A stretch of DNA of 64,000 nt. It comes from Telluria antibiotica (GTDB lineage: Bacteria > Pseudomonadota > Gammaproteobacteria > Burkholderiales > Burkholderiaceae_D). Position 1 is the first letter of the stretch, and each line of letters begins with the position of its first letter. The stretch spans positions 124,001 through 188,000 of the forward strand of contig NZ_JAAQOM010000011.1 of NCBI RefSeq assembly GCF_011682055.1, in the 5' to 3' direction. A program made the position numbers and the translations under genes. The notes under the pieces are model-generated. The model did no database searches. It was not told where the DNA came from and worked only from the letters and a program-made list of their open reading frames with translations. Below, one piece after another: positions 38,351-47,153 of this stretch.

Positions 38351-39019
38351 TTACTTCACGAAGTCGTATTGTCCGCCCCGCTCGAGCGCGCGCCGGTAGG
38401 CCGGCCGTGCGTGGATCTTGTCGAGGAAGGCGACGAGGTTCGGATATTGCGCGGCCAATCCGCCCCGCGCGGCGGCCGCTTCCAGCGGAAAACTCATCTG
38501 GATGTCGGCGGCGGAAAACGCGTCGCCCGCGAACCACGTGCGCTTGCCCAGTTCTCCCTCCAGGTAGGCCAGGTGCTGGCGGATCTGCGGCAGCACGAAC
38601 GTGTCCTTGACCTTGTTCGCGATCGCGCGCGCGATCGGGCGCACGAAGAACGGTGCCGGACTGCTCTCGACACGGTCGAACACGAGCTTCAGCAGCAGCG
38701 GCGGCATCGCCGAGCCCTCCGCATAGTGCAGGAAATACGTGTAGCGCAGGCGCTCCGGCGTGCCGGCCGCGGGCGCCAGCGCCGCGCCGTAACGGTCCAC
38801 GAGGTACTCGATGATCGCCCCCGATTCCGCCACGACGAGGTCGCCGTCCTGGACCACGGGCGACTTGCCGAGCGGGTGTACGGCGCGCAGCTCGGGCGGC
38901 GCCAGCATCGTCTTCGGATCGCGCTGGTACTTCTTGATCTCGTATTCCAGGCCCAGTTCTTCCAGCAGCCACAGGATGCGCTGGGAGCGCGAGTTGTTCA
39001 GGTGATGGACGACGATCAT
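38351..39019 (-). CDS. Glutathione S-transferase
   Basis: 222 residues. The N-terminal thioredoxin-like domain has NNSRSQRILWLLEELGLEYE and the glutathione-binding GKSPVVQDGDLVVAESGAII (cis-Pro and Glu-Ser). The C-terminal all-helical domain includes FAGDAFSAADIQMSFPLEA with the conserved N-capping Asp. The start MIVVHHL matches the fold; the upstream extension in frame is not plausible. First gene of a GST-exonuclease-receiver cluster; substrate unknown. Confidence 0.9.
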   Translation of the reverse strand: MIVVHHLNNSRSQRILWLLEELGLEYEIKKYQRDPKTMLAPPELRAVHPLGKSPVVQDGDLVVAESGAIIEYLVDRYGAALAPAAGTPERLRYTYFLHYAEGSAMPPLLLKLVFDRVESSPAPFFVRPIARAIANKVKDTFVLPQIRQHLAYLEGELGKRTWFAGDAFSAADIQMSFPLEAAAARGGLAAQYPNLVAFLDKIHARPAYRRALERGGQYDFVK

Positions 39020-39301
39020 GGAGGTTGGCGGACGTGATAAAGGCGGTAGCTTAGCATTGTTGCGTGCCGACCAGAAGCAAACTGACAACGGCACCGTTTC
39101 CCAAAAAGCCATATGCCTTGGCGAATACCCGATATATCCCTGTTGCCATTCGATATTCGAACATTTGCAAGACTATAAGAGAACGTTGTAGGGATGCCGC
39201 GCCGGCGCGCGATTTTTTGCCGAAATCGAGCATGACGAACGTCATCCCACATCTCCGTGATTAAACTCAATTTATGTTTCCCTAAATCAACGTGGGCCAT
39301 C

Positions 39302-41218
39302 ATGAAGTTCCGTCACCTCGCCATCCGCACCAAGCTCATGCTCAGCATGGGCGTCTGCCTGCTCGTATTCATCGCCATCTCCTCCACCCTGTCGATCACG
39401 ATGACGAGTTCGCAGATGCGCGAACGGGTCGTCGGCAACGAACTGCCGGCGCAGATCAGCGCGATCCGCAACGACATCCAGCGCCAGATCGCGGAACCGG
39501 CGGCGATCTCGCAGACGCTCGCGAACAACACGTTCCTGCAGGCGTGGGAAGACGCCGGCGATCCGGACGACGGCCTCGCCGCGTGGACGACGCAGGCCAA
39601 GCGCCTGCAGCAGGCGAACAACGCGGCCACCGTGTTCTGGGTGTCGGACACCACGTCGAAATACTTCATCGAAAAGGGTCTCGATCGCACGATCGACAAG
39701 AAGGCCGACAAGGATGCGTGGTTCAAGAAATTCCTCGACAGTGGTGCACCCTACACGCTCAATCTGGACAAGGATGGCACCACGGGCGTCTACATGCTGT
39801 TCATCGACTCGCGCGTGCAGACGCCGGGCGGCAAGCTGGCCGTCACCGGCCTGGGCCTTTCCGCCGAAGCGCTGGCGAACAGCATCCGCAACTACCGCCT
39901 GGGCAAGTCGGGCTACGTCTACCTCGTGAACAGCGACGGCGTGCTCATCATCCACCGCGACCGCGGCCTGCTCGACGGCCACCATACGCTCGACAAGCAA
40001 CCCGGCTTCACGCCCGAGCTCGCACGTGAACTGCTGGGCAAGCAGGCGTTCGCATCGAGCCGCTACGACGCGCCGGCGGGCCGCCAGTTCGTCGCCTCGT
40101 CGTACGTGCCGGAGCTGAAGCTGTACGTCATCGCCGAAGTGCCGGAGGCCGAGGTGCTGGACAATATCGGCCGCCCGGCCGCCGTGTCGGCCATCATCGC
40201 GGCCGTCGTCGGCGGCGCGATCGGCCTCGCCTCGATCTGGTTCGTCGCCGGTGCCATCTCGGCGCCCGTGATGGGCGCGGCCGGCATGTTGGGCGAGATC
40301 GCCGACGGTGAAGGCGACCTTAGCCGCCGTCTGCAATCGGACAGCGATGACGAGGTCGGCAAGCTGGCCCAGGCCTTCAACCGCTTCGTCGGCTCGCTCA
40401 GCGGCACGATCGGCAAGGTGCGCGACAGCAGCCATGTGATCGCGGGCGCGTCCGAAGAAATCGCACGCGGCAACATGGACCTGTCCGCGCGCACGGAAGC
40501 GCAGGCGTCGAGCATCGAGGAGACGGCTGCCGCGATGGAAGAACTGACGTCGACCGTGCGCAACAATGCCGAGCACGCGATCGAGGCGAACCGCCTCGTG
40601 TCCGAGACGGCGCAGTCGGCCGAGAAAGGTGGCACTGTCGTCGCCGAGGTCGTGCGCACGATGGGCGCCATCACGGAAAGCTCGCGCAAGATTTCGGAGA
40701 TCATCGGCGTCATCGACGGCATCGCATTCCAGACCAATATCCTCGCCCTCAACGCGGCCGTGGAAGCGGCACGCGCGGGAGAACAAGGACGCGGCTTCGC
40801 CGTCGTCGCGGGCGAGGTGCGCACCTTGGCACAGCGCTCGGCCGCGGCGTCGAAGGAGATCCGCCAGCTGATCCTGGATTCCGTCGCCAAGGTCGACGCG
40901 GGCAGCGCGCTGGCCGACGGCGCGGGCCAGGCGATGGAAGCGATCGTCGCGTCGGTGCGGCGTGCGGAAGTCCTGATGCGCGACATCGCCGCGTCGAGCC
41001 AGGAACAGAGCACGGGCATCGCCCAGGTCAACCAGACGATCGCGCAGATGGACGACGCGACGCAGCAGAACGCGGCCCTCGTCGAGCAAGCCGCCGCCGC
41101 CGCGGCCGCGCTGCAGGAACAGGCGCGCGAGCTGGATGCCGTCGTCGGCACGTTCAAGCTGGCTGCGTCGGCCCAGTCCCTCGCCGCCAAAGCGGGCCGC
41201 AAGCGCCTGGCCGCGTAA
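39302..41218 (+). CDS. Methyl-accepting chemotaxis protein with a periplasmic Cache-like sensor
   Basis: 638 residues. TM1 at about 12-35, a periplasmic region of about 250 residues resembling a double Cache sensor ([39 protein letters not shown]), TM2 at about 285-310, a HAMP segment, and the cytoplasmic signalling domain with hairpin tip [20 protein letters not shown]. The start [14 protein letters not shown] gives a normal n-region. The TAA stop overlaps the first copy of the AATTCGGGG repeat. Ligand unknown; Cache sensors often bind amino or organic acids. Confidence 0.92.
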   Translation: MKFRHLAIRTKLMLSMGVCLLVFIAISSTLSITMTSSQMRERVVGNELPAQISAIRNDIQRQIAEPAAISQTLANNTFLQAWEDAGDPDDGLAAWTTQAKRLQQANNAATVFWVSDTTSKYFIEKGLDRTIDKKADKDAWFKKFLDSGAPYTLNLDKDGTTGVYMLFIDSRVQTPGGKLAVTGLGLSAEALANSIRNYRLGKSGYVYLVNSDGVLIIHRDRGLLDGHHTLDKQPGFTPELARELLGKQAFASSRYDAPAGRQFVASSYVPELKLYVIAEVPEAEVLDNIGRPAAVSAIIAAVVGGAIGLASIWFVAGAISAPVMGAAGMLGEIADGEGDLSRRLQSDSDDEVGKLAQAFNRFVGSLSGTIGKVRDSSHVIAGASEEIARGNMDLSARTEAQASSIEETAAAMEELTSTVRNNAEHAIEANRLVSETAQSAEKGGTVVAEVVRTMGAITESSRKISEIIGVIDGIAFQTNILALNAAVEAARAGEQGRGFAVVAGEVRTLAQRSAAASKEIRQLILDSVAKVDAGSALADGAGQAMEAIVASVRRAEVLMRDIAASSQEQSTGIAQVNQTIAQMDDATQQNAALVEQAAAAAAALQEQARELDAVVGTFKLAASAQSLAAKAGRKRLAA

Positions 41219-41431
41219 TTCGGGGTCAGAGCACATCTAGGTGCGAATTCGGGGTCAGAGCACATTATGAATCAGTGTCCAACGGGACAGTTCTTCTGCG
41301 GGATCGACATGCGGCACCACGATAGATCGCCAGCGCGCGGCGAAGCCGGCAACGCCTGACCTACCGGCTTGCTCAAGAGACCGTACTTCAGATAGTGGTC
41401 TGACCCCGAATTTACGCTCTGACCCCGAATT
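41217..41431. repeat. 215-bp composite inverted repeat (CGGGGTCAGAGC element)
   Basis: AATTCGGGGTCAGAGCACAT occurs at 41217-41236 and 41246-41265. The reverse complement occurs twice at the other end, 41397-41413 (GGTCTGACCCCGAATTT) and 41416-41431 (GCTCTGACCCCGAATT). About 130 bases of non-repeated sequence lie between. The architecture of doubled ends in inverted orientation resembles a REPIN or a non-autonomous mobile element. No transposase is encoded inside. The rest of the gap to 41530 holds only the CocE leader. Confidence 0.75.
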
Positions 41432-41530
41432 TCGGTGACGCGTTTGCAGAGTTTCCAACGGTTGGGTACTATGTTTTGTTGCAACTTTACCCAAGTTGCT
41501 TATTCAACCGTCCCCGTGGAGAACCATCCA

Positions 41531-43465
41531 ATGTCGCGTCACCGCCTGCCCTCACTGTCCGCCCTTTCCCTCGTGCTCGCCGCCTGCTTCGCCACCGCGG
41601 CGCATGCGCAGACCTCGCCGATGGCGCCGGACATCCCGGCCGGCAAGTTCACCACGACGGTCCCGAACGCCGACTATGTGAAGCAGGACGTGATGATCCC
41701 CATGCGCGACGGCGTAAAGCTGCACACGGTGATCGTGATCCCGAAGAGCGTCATGACGGGCAAGGCGCCGATCATGCTGACGCGCACGCCGTACAACGCC
41801 ACGCACCGCGCGGAACGCATGAAGAGCCCGCACATGGCCTCGATGCTGGGCGACGGCGACGACGCGTTCATCGAGAACGGCTACATCCGCGTATTCCAGG
41901 ACGTGCGCGGCAAATACGGCTCGGAAGGCGACTACGTGATGACGCGCCCCGTGCGCGGCCCGCTGAACGACACGAAGGTCGACCACAGCACCGACGCGTA
42001 CGACACGATCGACTGGCTCGTCAAGAACGTCCCGCAATCGAACGGCAAGGTCGGCATGGTGGGCTCGTCGTATGAAGGCTTCACGGTGCTGATGGCCCTC
42101 GTGGAACCGCACCCGGCGCTGAAGGCGGCCGTGCCGATGAGCCCCATGGTCGATGGCTGGCGCGGCGACGACTGGTTCCACAACGGCGCCTTCCGCAACC
42201 CGAACCTGTCGTACATCGCGGGCCAGAACGCGGCGCGCGGCGAAGGCGAACAGATCGTCACCGGCATCAACGACGATTACGAAGCGTGGCTGCGCGCGGG
42301 CTCGACGTCCGACTTCGCGCACCTGTACGGCCTCGACCAGCTGAACTTCACGAAGAAGCTGTTCGAGCATCCCGCGTATGACAGCTACTGGCAGGAACAG
42401 GCGCTGGACAAGATCCTCGCCAAGCGTCCCTTGAGCGTGCCCACGATGACCGTCGTGGGCCGCTGGGACCAGGAAGACATCTACGGCGCCTACGCCACGT
42501 ATGCCGCCGTCGAGCCGCAGGACAAGACCAACAAGATGAATTCGCTGGTCGTCGGCCCGTGGCGCCACAGCGGTGTCAATTACGAAGGTTCGACCTTGGG
42601 CGCGCTGAAATTCACGGGCGATACCGCGCGCGAATTCCGCCGCGAGGTCATGCTCCCGTTCTTCAACCAGTACCTGAAGGACGGCGCCCCCGCGTTCGAC
42701 ACGCCGCCCGTGTGGTCGTACCAGACGGGCGTGAACCACTGGCGCCGCCTCGACCAGTGGCCGCTCGTGCCGGCCGCCACGCCGCTGTACCTGAAGCCGG
42801 GCTTCGGTCTCGGCTTCGACAAGGCGCAAGGCAAGGCCGACAAGGCGGCCGCGTTCGACGAATACGTGTCCGACCCAGCGAAACCGGTGCCGTTCGTGCC
42901 GCGTCCCGTGCACATGGGCGACGCGAACGTGTGGAAGCCGTGGCTCGTGACGGACCAGCGCAGCTATTCCGACCGTCCCGACGTGCTGACCTACACGAGC
43001 GCCCCGCTCACCGCGCCGCTGCAGCTGGCCGGCCAGCCGATGGTCGACCTGTACGCGTCGACGTCGGGCACGGACAGCGACTGGGTCGTCAAGCTGATCG
43101 ACGTGTACCCGGACGAAGTGGCGGCGCAGCCCGAGCTGGGCGGCTACGAGCTGCCGATCGCGATGGACATCTTCCGCGGCCGCTACTACCAGGGCCTGGA
43201 CAAGCCGGCCGCGATCCCCGCGAACAAGGCCGAGCGCTTCCGCTTCGCGCTGCCCAACGTCGACCACGTGTTCCTGCCGGGCCACCGCATCATGGTTCAG
43301 ATCCAGTCCAGCTGGTTCCCGCTGTACGACCGCAACCCGCAGACCTTCGTGCCGAACATCTTCTACGCGAAGCCGGGCGACTACCGCAAGGCGACGCAGC
43401 GCGTCTACCACGCGCCGGGGCTGGAAAGCGCGATCGAACTGCCGGTGGTGCAGGCCGCGAAGTAA
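41531..43465 (+). CDS. Secreted CocE/NonD-family hydrolase (alpha-amino acid ester hydrolase type)
   Basis: 644 residues. Signal peptide MSRHRLPSL...ATAAHAQ, then an alpha/beta-hydrolase domain with nucleophile Ser180 in the GSSYEG motif. The other triad residues are likely Asp in VVGRWDQED and His in VGPWRHSG. The C-terminal jellyroll is the X-Pro dipeptidyl-peptidase C-terminal domain. Relatives hydrolyse alpha-amino acid esters and beta-lactam side chains (AEH) or cocaine esters; AEH is the closer match by motif. Start chosen at MSRHRLP for the signal peptide. Confidence 0.88.
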   Translation: MSRHRLPSLSALSLVLAACFATAAHAQTSPMAPDIPAGKFTTTVPNADYVKQDVMIPMRDGVKLHTVIVIPKSVMTGKAPIMLTRTPYNATHRAERMKSPHMASMLGDGDDAFIENGYIRVFQDVRGKYGSEGDYVMTRPVRGPLNDTKVDHSTDAYDTIDWLVKNVPQSNGKVGMVGSSYEGFTVLMALVEPHPALKAAVPMSPMVDGWRGDDWFHNGAFRNPNLSYIAGQNAARGEGEQIVTGINDDYEAWLRAGSTSDFAHLYGLDQLNFTKKLFEHPAYDSYWQEQALDKILAKRPLSVPTMTVVGRWDQEDIYGAYATYAAVEPQDKTNKMNSLVVGPWRHSGVNYEGSTLGALKFTGDTAREFRREVMLPFFNQYLKDGAPAFDTPPVWSYQTGVNHWRRLDQWPLVPAATPLYLKPGFGLGFDKAQGKADKAAAFDEYVSDPAKPVPFVPRPVHMGDANVWKPWLVTDQRSYSDRPDVLTYTSAPLTAPLQLAGQPMVDLYASTSGTDSDWVVKLIDVYPDEVAAQPELGGYELPIAMDIFRGRYYQGLDKPAAIPANKAERFRFALPNVDHVFLPGHRIMVQIQSSWFPLYDRNPQTFVPNIFYAKPGDYRKATQRVYHAPGLESAIELPVVQAAK

Positions 43466-43510
43466 TCCACGGTTCGGCACCGCACGGATTGCGCCCGCGC
43501 GCCGGCCTAG

Positions 43511-44038
43511 ACTGCCGGCACGGGCGCAATCCTCATCGGCATCTCCGGCTGGCGTTACCCGCCGTGGCGCGGCGTGTTCTATCCGCCCGGCTTCGTGTTC
43601 GCCGTGAAGGGCAATCGCTTCCTCACCCACATGCTCAAATTGCGCGGCATCGAGACGCCGCTCGCCAACGTGCTCGCGTCGGGCGTGTTCGCGCTGCGCG
43701 AGAAGCTCGGCCCCATCCTGTGGCAGTTCCCGCCGCAGCTGCGCTTCGACGCGGACAGGGTCGAACGCTTCCTGTCCCTGCTGCCGCACGACACGGGCCA
43801 GGCCCTTGCCATCGCGCTGCTGCGCAAGCATGGCGTGGCGCTGGTGATCGCGGATACTGCGGGCAAATGGCCGGACATCGACGCGGTGACGGCGGACTTC
43901 GTGTACGTCCGGCTGCACGGCGAGCATGAGCTGTATGCGAGCGGATACGAGGACGCATCGCTGGAACGCCGGGCCGCGCGCGTGCGGGCGCCGTTCGATG
44001 CAAAACGATTGATAGAGTTGGTTGGAACTAAGGCGTAG
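43511..44038 (+). pseudogene. DUF72-family gene with internal deletions and no normal start
   Basis: The frame reads ILIGISGWRYPPWRGVFYPP then GFVFAVKGNRFLTHMLKLRG, ALREKLGPILWQFPPQLRFD, AGKWPDIDAVTADFVYVRLH and APFDAKRLIELV. These are DUF72 (YecE) segments in the right order, but the pieces normally between them are absent, each joined in frame: after FYPPG, after LLPHDTGQALA, and before APFDAKRL. It is about 160 residues against the usual 240-300. No ATG opens the frame after the TAG at 43508; only an internal GTG at 43574 is available. The stop TAG comes from repeat copy 6. Confidence 0.65.
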
Positions 44039-44111
44039 GGTGGGCACCCCGTGCCCACGCGTACGTCAACGTGATGCTCCCGTCCGCGTGGGCGGAGGCC
44101 GCCCACCCTAC
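44035..44111. repeat. Palindromic GTAGGGTGGGC repeat, copy 6 (closes two convergent genes)
   Basis: Left arm GTAGGGTGGGCACCCCGTGC, right arm GCGGAGGCCGCCCACCCTAC, about 45 bases between. The left edge forms the TAG stop of the DUF72 frame (44036-44038, plus strand), and the right edge forms the TAG stop of the Cys-rich feo gene (44110-44108, minus strand). Confidence 0.93.
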
Positions 44112-44362
44112 GTATGGATCTTGATGATCTTGCGGCCTTTTGCGTCTTTTTCCGGCAAGGGTTCGGTCTCGCACGTGCCGCACGTATCGCACCCGCTGCC
44201 GCAACTCGAATCCGTCCCGAGCCACTTCACGATGCGGCCACGGCCCGTGCCGCGCGACAGCTTGTAGACGAGCCGCTCGCGCCACGCCTTCGGCAGGTAC
44301 TTGGCCGCCCCATACAGCGCGGCAAAGGCAACGATCAAACCGACGATCAGGTACTGGATCAT
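44108..44362 (-). CDS. Small Cys-rich membrane protein of the feo operon (DUF6587-like)
   Basis: 84 residues: one N-terminal membrane helix (IQYLIVGLIVAFAALYGAAK), a basic segment, then a Cys cluster SSCGSGCDTCGTC with four cysteines, and a charged tail. FeoB-associated Cys-rich proteins of this layout follow feoB in many proteobacteria and may bind iron or a cluster; function is unproven. The ATG lies 2 bases after the feoB stop codon, so it is translationally coupled. Its stop codon is the edge of repeat copy 6. Confidence 0.78.
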   Translation of the reverse strand: MIQYLIVGLIVAFAALYGAAKYLPKAWRERLVYKLSRGTGRGRIVKWLGTDSSCGSGCDTCGTCETEPLPEKDAKGRKIIKIHT

Positions 44363-44364
44363 GA

Positions 44365-46257
44365 TCAGCTCCCCAGCACGGCCCGTGCGATGTGGAAGGT
44401 CAGGAATGACGCGGTGTACGCGAGCGCGAACATGTAGCCGGCCATCAGGAAGGCGTAGCGCACGCTGCCCGTCTCCCGGCGCACGACCGACAACGTGGAC
44501 AGGCACTGCGGCGCGAACACGTACCACGCGAGCAGCGACAGCGCCGTCGGCAGCGACCACGACGCGGCGATGATCGGCGTGAGCGAGCTGGCCACGTCGT
44601 CGCCCGTCGTCGACAGCGCGTACACGGTGCCCAGCGCGCCGACCGCGACTTCGCGCGCGGCCATGCCCGGCACGAGCGCGATGCAGATCTGCCAGCCGAA
44701 GCCGATCGGCTCGAACACGACGGCCAGCGCCCGGCCCAGCATGCCCGCGATGCTGTAGTAGATCGGCGGATGCGTCGCGCCTTCCGGTGCGCCCGGGAAG
44801 CTGGACAGGAACCACACGAGAATCATCAGCGTGAGGATCACGGTGCCCACGCGCGTGACGAAGATGCGCGCGCGTTCCCACAGGCCCAGCGCCAGGTTGT
44901 GCAAATGCGGCCAGTGGTAGGCGGGCAGTTCCAGCATCAGCGGCTGGTGGCCCTTGGCGCCCACGGTGCGCTTGAAGAAGTAGGCGACGCCCATCGCGCT
45001 GACGATGCCCGCCGCGTACAGCAGGAACAGCACGAGCCCTTGCAGGTTGATGCCGCCGCCCAGTTCGCGGTGCGGGATGAACGCGGCGATCACGAGCGCG
45101 TACACGGGCAGGCGCGCGGAGCACGTCATCAACGGCGCGATCATGATCGTCACGAGGCGATCGCGCGGGTTCTGGATCGTGCGCGCGGCCATCACGCCGG
45201 GGATCGCGCAGGCGAACGACGACAGCAGCGGGATGAATGCGCGGCCCGACAGGCCCACGCCGCCCATCATGCGGTCGAGCAGGAACGCGGCGCGCGGCAG
45301 GTAGCCGCAATCCTCCAGCACGAGGATGAAGAAAAACAGGATCAGGATCTGCGGCAGGTACACGAGGACGCTGCCCGCGCCGCCGAACACGCCGTCGACG
45401 ATCAGGCCGCGCAGCGGGCCGTCCGGCAGCGCGTTGCCGACCCAGTGGCCCAGCGCGTCGACGCCGCTCTTGATCAGGTCCATCGGGGCGTTGGCCCAGC
45501 TGAACACGGCCTGGAAAATCAGGAACATCGTGGCCGCGAGGATGATGGGGCCGATCACGGGGTGCAGCACGACCTGGTCGATCTGCTCGCTCAGGTTGCC
45601 CTTGTCGTTGTCGTAGCTGACCGTCGCGTCGATGATGCGGCGCACTTCGCGCTGCGTCTCCTCGACGGGGACGGCATCGATGGCGGACAGCGGGTTCGGC
45701 GTGACGCGCAGGTCGAGCGGCATGGCTTCCAGCGCCGCCAGCAGGCCTTTCTCGCCGCCGGCCTGCACGGCCACGGTCTCGATGACGGGCATGCCCAGCT
45801 CTTTCGACAGGCGCGCCGTGTCGATCTCGATGCCGCGCTTCTTCGCGACGTCGACCATGTTCAGTGCCAGCACCATCGGCAGGCCGAGGCGCTTGATCTC
45901 GAGGACGAGGCGCAGGTTCAGGCGCAGGTTCGTCGCGTTGACGACGCAGACGACGGCATCCGGCGTCTGCTCGCCGGCGCGCAGGCCGGCAACCACGTCG
46001 CGCGTGATCGCTTCGTCGGGGGTGTGGGCGGCAAGGCTGTAGGCGCCCGGCAGGTCGAGCACGCGCAGCGGACGGCCGCCCGGCAAGGTGAAACTGCCTT
46101 CCTTGCGCTCGATGGTGACGCCGGCGTAGTTCGCGACCTTCTGGCGCGCGCCGGTAAGACGGTTGAACAGCGCGGTCTTGCCGCAGTTCGGATTACCCAG
46201 CAGGGCGACGAGCGGCGTTTTTGCGGCCGCCTGGACCTGCTGATCTACTGCTCCCAT
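44365..46257 (-). CDS. feoB: Ferrous iron transporter FeoB
   Basis: 630 residues. N-terminal G-protein domain: G1 GNPNCGKTALFN (21-32), G3 DLPGAYSL, G4 NMVD; then a helical domain and a membrane part with two gate segments. Cys residues occur at the pore (FACAIPG and MTCSARLP), as in other FeoB. It imports Fe(II) across the inner membrane. It is shorter than E. coli FeoB (773) but in the normal range for betaproteobacteria. It lies between feoA (10 bases upstream) and a small Cys-rich gene. Confidence 0.96.
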   Translation of the reverse strand: MGAVDQQVQAAAKTPLVALLGNPNCGKTALFNRLTGARQKVANYAGVTIERKEGSFTLPGGRPLRVLDLPGAYSLAAHTPDEAITRDVVAGLRAGEQTPDAVVCVVNATNLRLNLRLVLEIKRLGLPMVLALNMVDVAKKRGIEIDTARLSKELGMPVIETVAVQAGGEKGLLAALEAMPLDLRVTPNPLSAIDAVPVEETQREVRRIIDATVSYDNDKGNLSEQIDQVVLHPVIGPIILAATMFLIFQAVFSWANAPMDLIKSGVDALGHWVGNALPDGPLRGLIVDGVFGGAGSVLVYLPQILILFFFILVLEDCGYLPRAAFLLDRMMGGVGLSGRAFIPLLSSFACAIPGVMAARTIQNPRDRLVTIMIAPLMTCSARLPVYALVIAAFIPHRELGGGINLQGLVLFLLYAAGIVSAMGVAYFFKRTVGAKGHQPLMLELPAYHWPHLHNLALGLWERARIFVTRVGTVILTLMILVWFLSSFPGAPEGATHPPIYYSIAGMLGRALAVVFEPIGFGWQICIALVPGMAAREVAVGALGTVYALSTTGDDVASSLTPIIAASWSLPTALSLLAWYVFAPQCLSTLSVVRRETGSVRYAFLMAGYMFALAYTASFLTFHIARAVLGS

Positions 46258-46267
46258 GTCCGTTCCA

Positions 46268-46537
46268 TCACTCCGGCTGGATCGAGACGAGGGCCGCCTC
46301 GAAACGGCGCAAGGCGAACGTCGACTGGCCTACCTTCACCGCCAGCGGACCGCCGGGCAGCCCGCGCTTGAGCATGCGGATGCGCTCGCCCGGCACGAAG
46401 CCCAATTCCATCAGGCGGCGCGACACGTCGATGCCGCCGTCGCGGCTGCCGACCGCGTTCGGCGCGAGGTGGATCACGGTGCCGCTCTGGCCGGCCTTGA
46501 GGCTGTCGAGCGTGGTCAGGGTGGGTGCAAGAGTCAT
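46268..46537 (-). CDS. feoA: Ferrous iron transport protein FeoA
   Basis: 89 residues, an SH3-like domain protein that supports FeoB function in the cytoplasm. It shows SRRLMELGFVPGERIRMLKRG and the C-terminal LRRFEAALVSI, typical of FeoA. The start MTLAPTL was chosen over an upstream in-frame Met because the shorter form matches the family length. First gene of feoA-feoB-Cys-rich; a Fur-box-like palindrome lies upstream. Confidence 0.9.
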   Translation of the reverse strand: MTLAPTLTTLDSLKAGQSGTVIHLAPNAVGSRDGGIDVSRRLMELGFVPGERIRMLKRGLPGGPLAVKVGQSTFALRRFEAALVSIQPE

Positions 46538-46580
46538 GGTGTCGCTTCCGGAGAATGGCGATGCAGTAACGGTTGGGTAC

Positions 46581-46614
46581 ATCATAAACCTAAATGCGAA
46601 TTATTTCTATTTGC
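46581..46614 (-). promoter_or_regulatory. feoA promoter with Fur-box-like sequence
   Basis: On the minus strand TATGAT (46586-46581) is a good -10 box. The AT-rich stretch AAATAGAAATAATTCGCATT (about 46612-46593), which resembles the Fur consensus, overlaps the -35 position. Fe-Fur binding there would block transcription. Confidence 0.55.
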
Positions 46615-46708
46615 GGTTTGACTACTTCAGCTCACTCGGCCGCTTTTTACGCAACAACGCAACAAAAATACTTGCATTCGCGATCCGACTTCCGCAGAAT
46701 ACGAAGGG

Positions 46709-46731
46709 TAATGAGAATGATTCGCATTATA
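46709..46731 (+). promoter_or_regulatory. Fur-box-like palindrome upstream of bfd
   Basis: AATGAGAATGATTCGCATT is a 19-base palindrome with one mismatched pair, close to the classical Fur box. CATTAT/TATAG at its right end can serve as -10. It lies about 40 bases upstream of the bfd start. Confidence 0.72.
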
Positions 46732-46772
46732 GCCCAAACAACTGGCTGTTCGTTCACACTCCGGAACCTTTC

Positions 46773-46991
46773 ATGATCGTCTGCGTCTGCAATAACATCT
46801 CCGACCGCGAAATCCGCCAGGCCGTCGACCTTGGCCTGACGTCGATGGCCGACCTGTACAAGGAACTGGGCGTCGGCACCTGCTGCGGCAAATGCGTCAG
46901 CTATGCGCGCGAAGTGATGCACGAACACCTGGAGAGCAGGACGGTCGTTACCGAACTGCGCCGTACGCCGCACGACGGCCTGACCGCCTGA
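46773..46991 (+). CDS. bfd: Bacterioferritin-associated ferredoxin Bfd
   Basis: 72 residues. The [2Fe-2S] ligands of Bfd are all present: Cys4 and Cys6 (IVCVCNNIS), Cys38 and Cys41 (GTCCGKC), with an extra Cys37. Bfd reduces ferric iron in bacterioferritin to release Fe(II) when iron is scarce. The Fur-box-like site upstream is consistent with induction by iron starvation. The bacterioferritin gene bfr lies 0.9 kb downstream on the same strand. Confidence 0.93.
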   Translation: MIVCVCNNISDREIRQAVDLGLTSMADLYKELGVGTCCGKCVSYAREVMHEHLESRTVVTELRRTPHDGLTA

Positions 46992-47017
46992 CGCGCACGA
47001 TCCCTGTTCCACTCCTG

Positions 47018-47064
47018 CCGGCCGTCGCCGCGCCAGCGGCGCCAGCGACGCCGGTCGTCTTTTC
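47018..47064 (+). terminator. Possible terminator after bfd
   Basis: CCGGCCGTCGC and GCGACGCCGG form a GC-rich stem with a bulge, followed by TCGTCTTTT. The T-run is short, so this is tentative. The rest of the 162-base gap to the PepSY gene shows no feature. Confidence 0.35.
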
Positions 47065-47153
47065 CCGCCGCGGCGGTGGCGACGGATGTTGCTCCGCACA
47101 ATGCGCGCGCACCCGACCACGCCCCCTCCGGTCTTGGTAATATGTGACTTCCG

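Noticed and set aside
41260-41400. Transposase fragment inside the AATTCGGGG composite repeat
   Set aside because: Neither strand gives a convincing RAYT or other transposase segment, so only a non-autonomous element is called.
41552-44047. An 831-codon minus-strand open frame opposite the CocE/NonD hydrolase and DUF72 frame
   Set aside because: Antisense shadow with skewed composition; the sense frame has catalytic motifs and a signal peptide.
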